Shown here: in pieces, positions 63,601 through 64,000 of the stretch
Position numbering within the stretch: the stretch's first letter is position 1
How the letters are laid out: each line of letters opens with the position of its first letter
From: Planctomycetota bacterium
GTDB taxonomy: Bacteria > Planctomycetota > Planctomycetia > Gemmatales > Gemmataceae
Length of the DNA: 64,000 bases
NCBI GenBank assembly: GCA_021781415.1
Contig: JAJXWW010000138.1
Span: forward strand, 1-64,000
Reading direction: 5' to 3'
Notes under the pieces: model-generated
Seen by the model: the letters and a program-made list of their open reading frames with translations, nothing else
What the model was told of the DNA's origin: nothing
Databases searched by the model: none
Program-made: the position numbers and the translations under genes

Positions 63601-64000
63601 TGGTGCGGACGCCATCCAACGTGCGCTTGAGAAAATCGTGCGCGTCGTCGGGCCGCGTTACCACCAAGCGGCTGGCCTGACGAATGGCTTCGTTGACAAT
63701 GCCGGTTTGCTCTTGATCGACGACGGCCTGACGAGCCTTGACGTCGTTGAGGCGATTCTTCTCGGCTTGATCCGGGGCCAACGGCGGATCTTTTTTGTCC
63801 GGATCGGCGAAGATTTGCTCGACGGGCTGCTTCACGAAGTTACCGCCCCACTTCTCATCGACTTTCTTGAAGCGAACGATGTCGCCCTTTTTCAATTCCA
63901 GCGACTTCTTCACTTCATCGAGCGTTTTTTTGCCGGAACGCAGATCGCGCACCAACTGAAGACCAGCGAGGGCGCGAACCGAAGTGGGATCGGCTTGCAG
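60635..64000 (-). CDS. large DUF2135/TPR-type protein, 5' end beyond the window
   Basis: At least 1121 codons, open to the right edge with no start in the window that I trust (an in-frame ATG/GTG at 63955 is only a candidate). Segments in order: an N-terminal charged region, a helical part (about 150-300), a secretin/short-domain-like repeat (VMVNEVGKLEIAQ, RRVSGQTQSGATFLI), a Gly/Met/Gln/Asn-rich tract (about 470-570), TPR-like helices (about 700-850), and a C-terminal DUF2135 domain (GDADLDLHVVEPTGSLCSP). Members are envelope-associated, often with von Willebrand A partners. The role is unknown; surface or periplasmic scaffolding is inferred. It has a palindrome after its stop. Confidence 0.7.
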   Translation of the reverse strand: MQADPTSVRALAGLQLVRDLRSGKKTLDEVKKSLELKKGDIVRFKKVDEKWGGNFVKQPVEQIFADPDKKDPPLAPDQAEKNRLNDVKARQAVVDQEQTGIVNEAIRQASRLVVTRPDDAHDFLKRTLDGVRTNPDISLARRAALSDQLERALQNVDVRGAVVRRDQDEALRLMANANARTTLSAQERLEQDRVRERMRVYHNLMNQAREQQAYVQAQSIRKDLIDQGLPVPPAVTGAYATALAGYHLREQRELKRIRQERWLNVLLEVERSHVPFPDEPPVEFPPAAKWRALSEMRKARYESATFGADMPTRGLELRQELSKVVKFDGIDDARATLSDALDLLSKRYNLNFDINDTAFKVEMVNEVGKLEIAQTPIPPMQTTLSNVLRKILRRVSGQTQSGATFLIRRDQIEITTGAFAGAEKTVRVYPAADLVIPIPNAINTSMLMASSTLFGMSAGALGGFAGIGGMGGMGMRGIGMAGMGGMAGNMIGMGGNLGGLGGVGGIAGLGGQGFNQLGAQGGFQGNFQGGQNNGMGGIAGFGGQALGQFGNLGGQFGLQGGNQSNILINLIRQVVGKPGDWGPYIDFTTGQPVNPLDEEKNPEGLNKEYNQLGFFPPAMALAVKGTSTIHTRASNLIIPPAAQMAALPGRRDPKVQVAGNGEERPDPFDPKLDPRTVWQNALAKGVESPGLIIATADFLVLRGKFDHAVEFLKANLRQGIVVQPWVYQSLALALRMAGGSTEDIERAEVSTADMEPNDAGGFLQAAPALAKEEKFGLALAFCRQAALVQPGAAKPYAEALNYAELARDPKSMQWAAGNLLSHDWPVESRKMQELALQKVDTLANLLDKEGRKEDAESLRKSTGGKRVRDLVVKLNWQGDADLDLHVVEPTGSLCSPLHRQTVGGGVLIGDSLADMTNETYLAAEAFSGDYEIEVEKVWGHPLGGKAQIKIIRHQGTPEEYEQLLTVELKSHLSERIKVKLDGGRRVETAYVPPPSAHRASDSDLASVDSQDKVLYKLRAMADPEVTGLGKRVGGGFATQGVPVLPSSLKSGRSDSTLPSDDRTLYQTRVKPFVQNAMDVTASAVISADRRYVRLSMTPIFNTVTGVQNVPVVVNPTIPGAR

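Noticed and set aside
1-64000. tRNA, rRNA and CRISPR arrays
   Set aside because: No T-loop/acceptor pattern, rRNA core sequence or regularly spaced direct repeats with spacers were recognised on reading; a dedicated scan could still find a divergent tRNA.

Overview
The window looks like a chromosomal segment of a planctomycete, probably from the Gemmata/Pirellula side of the phylum. The evidence is a GC-rich sequence with dense genes on both strands and many planctomycete-style families: DUF1571, a PmoA/DUF6807-type protein, a CRTAC/ASPIC-UnbV plus TPR cluster, sulfatase, FHA and PP2C signalling proteins, secreted glycosidase-like and DUF2135 proteins. Intergenic spaces carry several families of near-perfect palindromes. 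No rRNA, tRNA or CRISPR array was recognised.

Layout. (1) 0.2-2.2 kb: divergent secreted alpha/beta-hydrolase and DUF1571 protein. (2) 2.2-14.2 kb, minus strand: a heavy-metal efflux locus with a Cys/His-rich exported protein, a periplasmic adaptor, a CzcA-type RND pump, a metal-motif lipoprotein and three tandem TolC/CzcC-type outer-membrane factors, followed by a CxxCxxCC protein. (3) 14.4-26.9 kb: MazG-like pyrophosphohydrolase, DUF11-type surface protein, RimI-like acetyltransferase, cmk-plsC, a PlsC-ACP-AMP-ligase fusion, glutamine synthetase, a DUF6941-like protein with a small partner, a PmoA-like protein, and a ribbon-helix-helix/zinc-motif protein. (4) 26.9-32.3 kb, minus: CRTAC-TPR-HEAT cluster. 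(5) 32.6-45.0 kb: alpha-toroid-like protein, FabH-type synthase, a thioredoxin-like gene with an in-frame UGA at its redox-active position, MutY, FHA protein, solute-binding lipoprotein, GT-C-type membrane protein, a decayed transposase, a candidate structured RNA, a membrane protein and a sulfatase. (6) 45.2-52.2 kb: phosphofructokinase, ribosomal protein S1, a restriction-modification pair lying between two copies of the S1 gene 3' end, and a primary-type sigma factor. (7) 52.2-64 kb, mostly minus: PP2C phosphatase, exported methyltransferase, IlvD, a large glycosidase-like protein, FHA protein and a large DUF2135 protein running off the right edge.

The strongest discoveries are: a probable selenoprotein of the TlpA/thioredoxin fold (UGA in place of the first Cys of CGPC, with a SECIS-like hairpin whose loop contains GGU); a restriction-modification module flanked by an intact and a decayed rpsA 3' end; a repeated CxxHx6CxxC metal motif shared by the RND adaptor and its neighbouring lipoprotein, together with three outer-membrane factors for one pump; and a candidate RNA at 42.3-42.4 kb with two hairpins sharing a GACUCGC loop.
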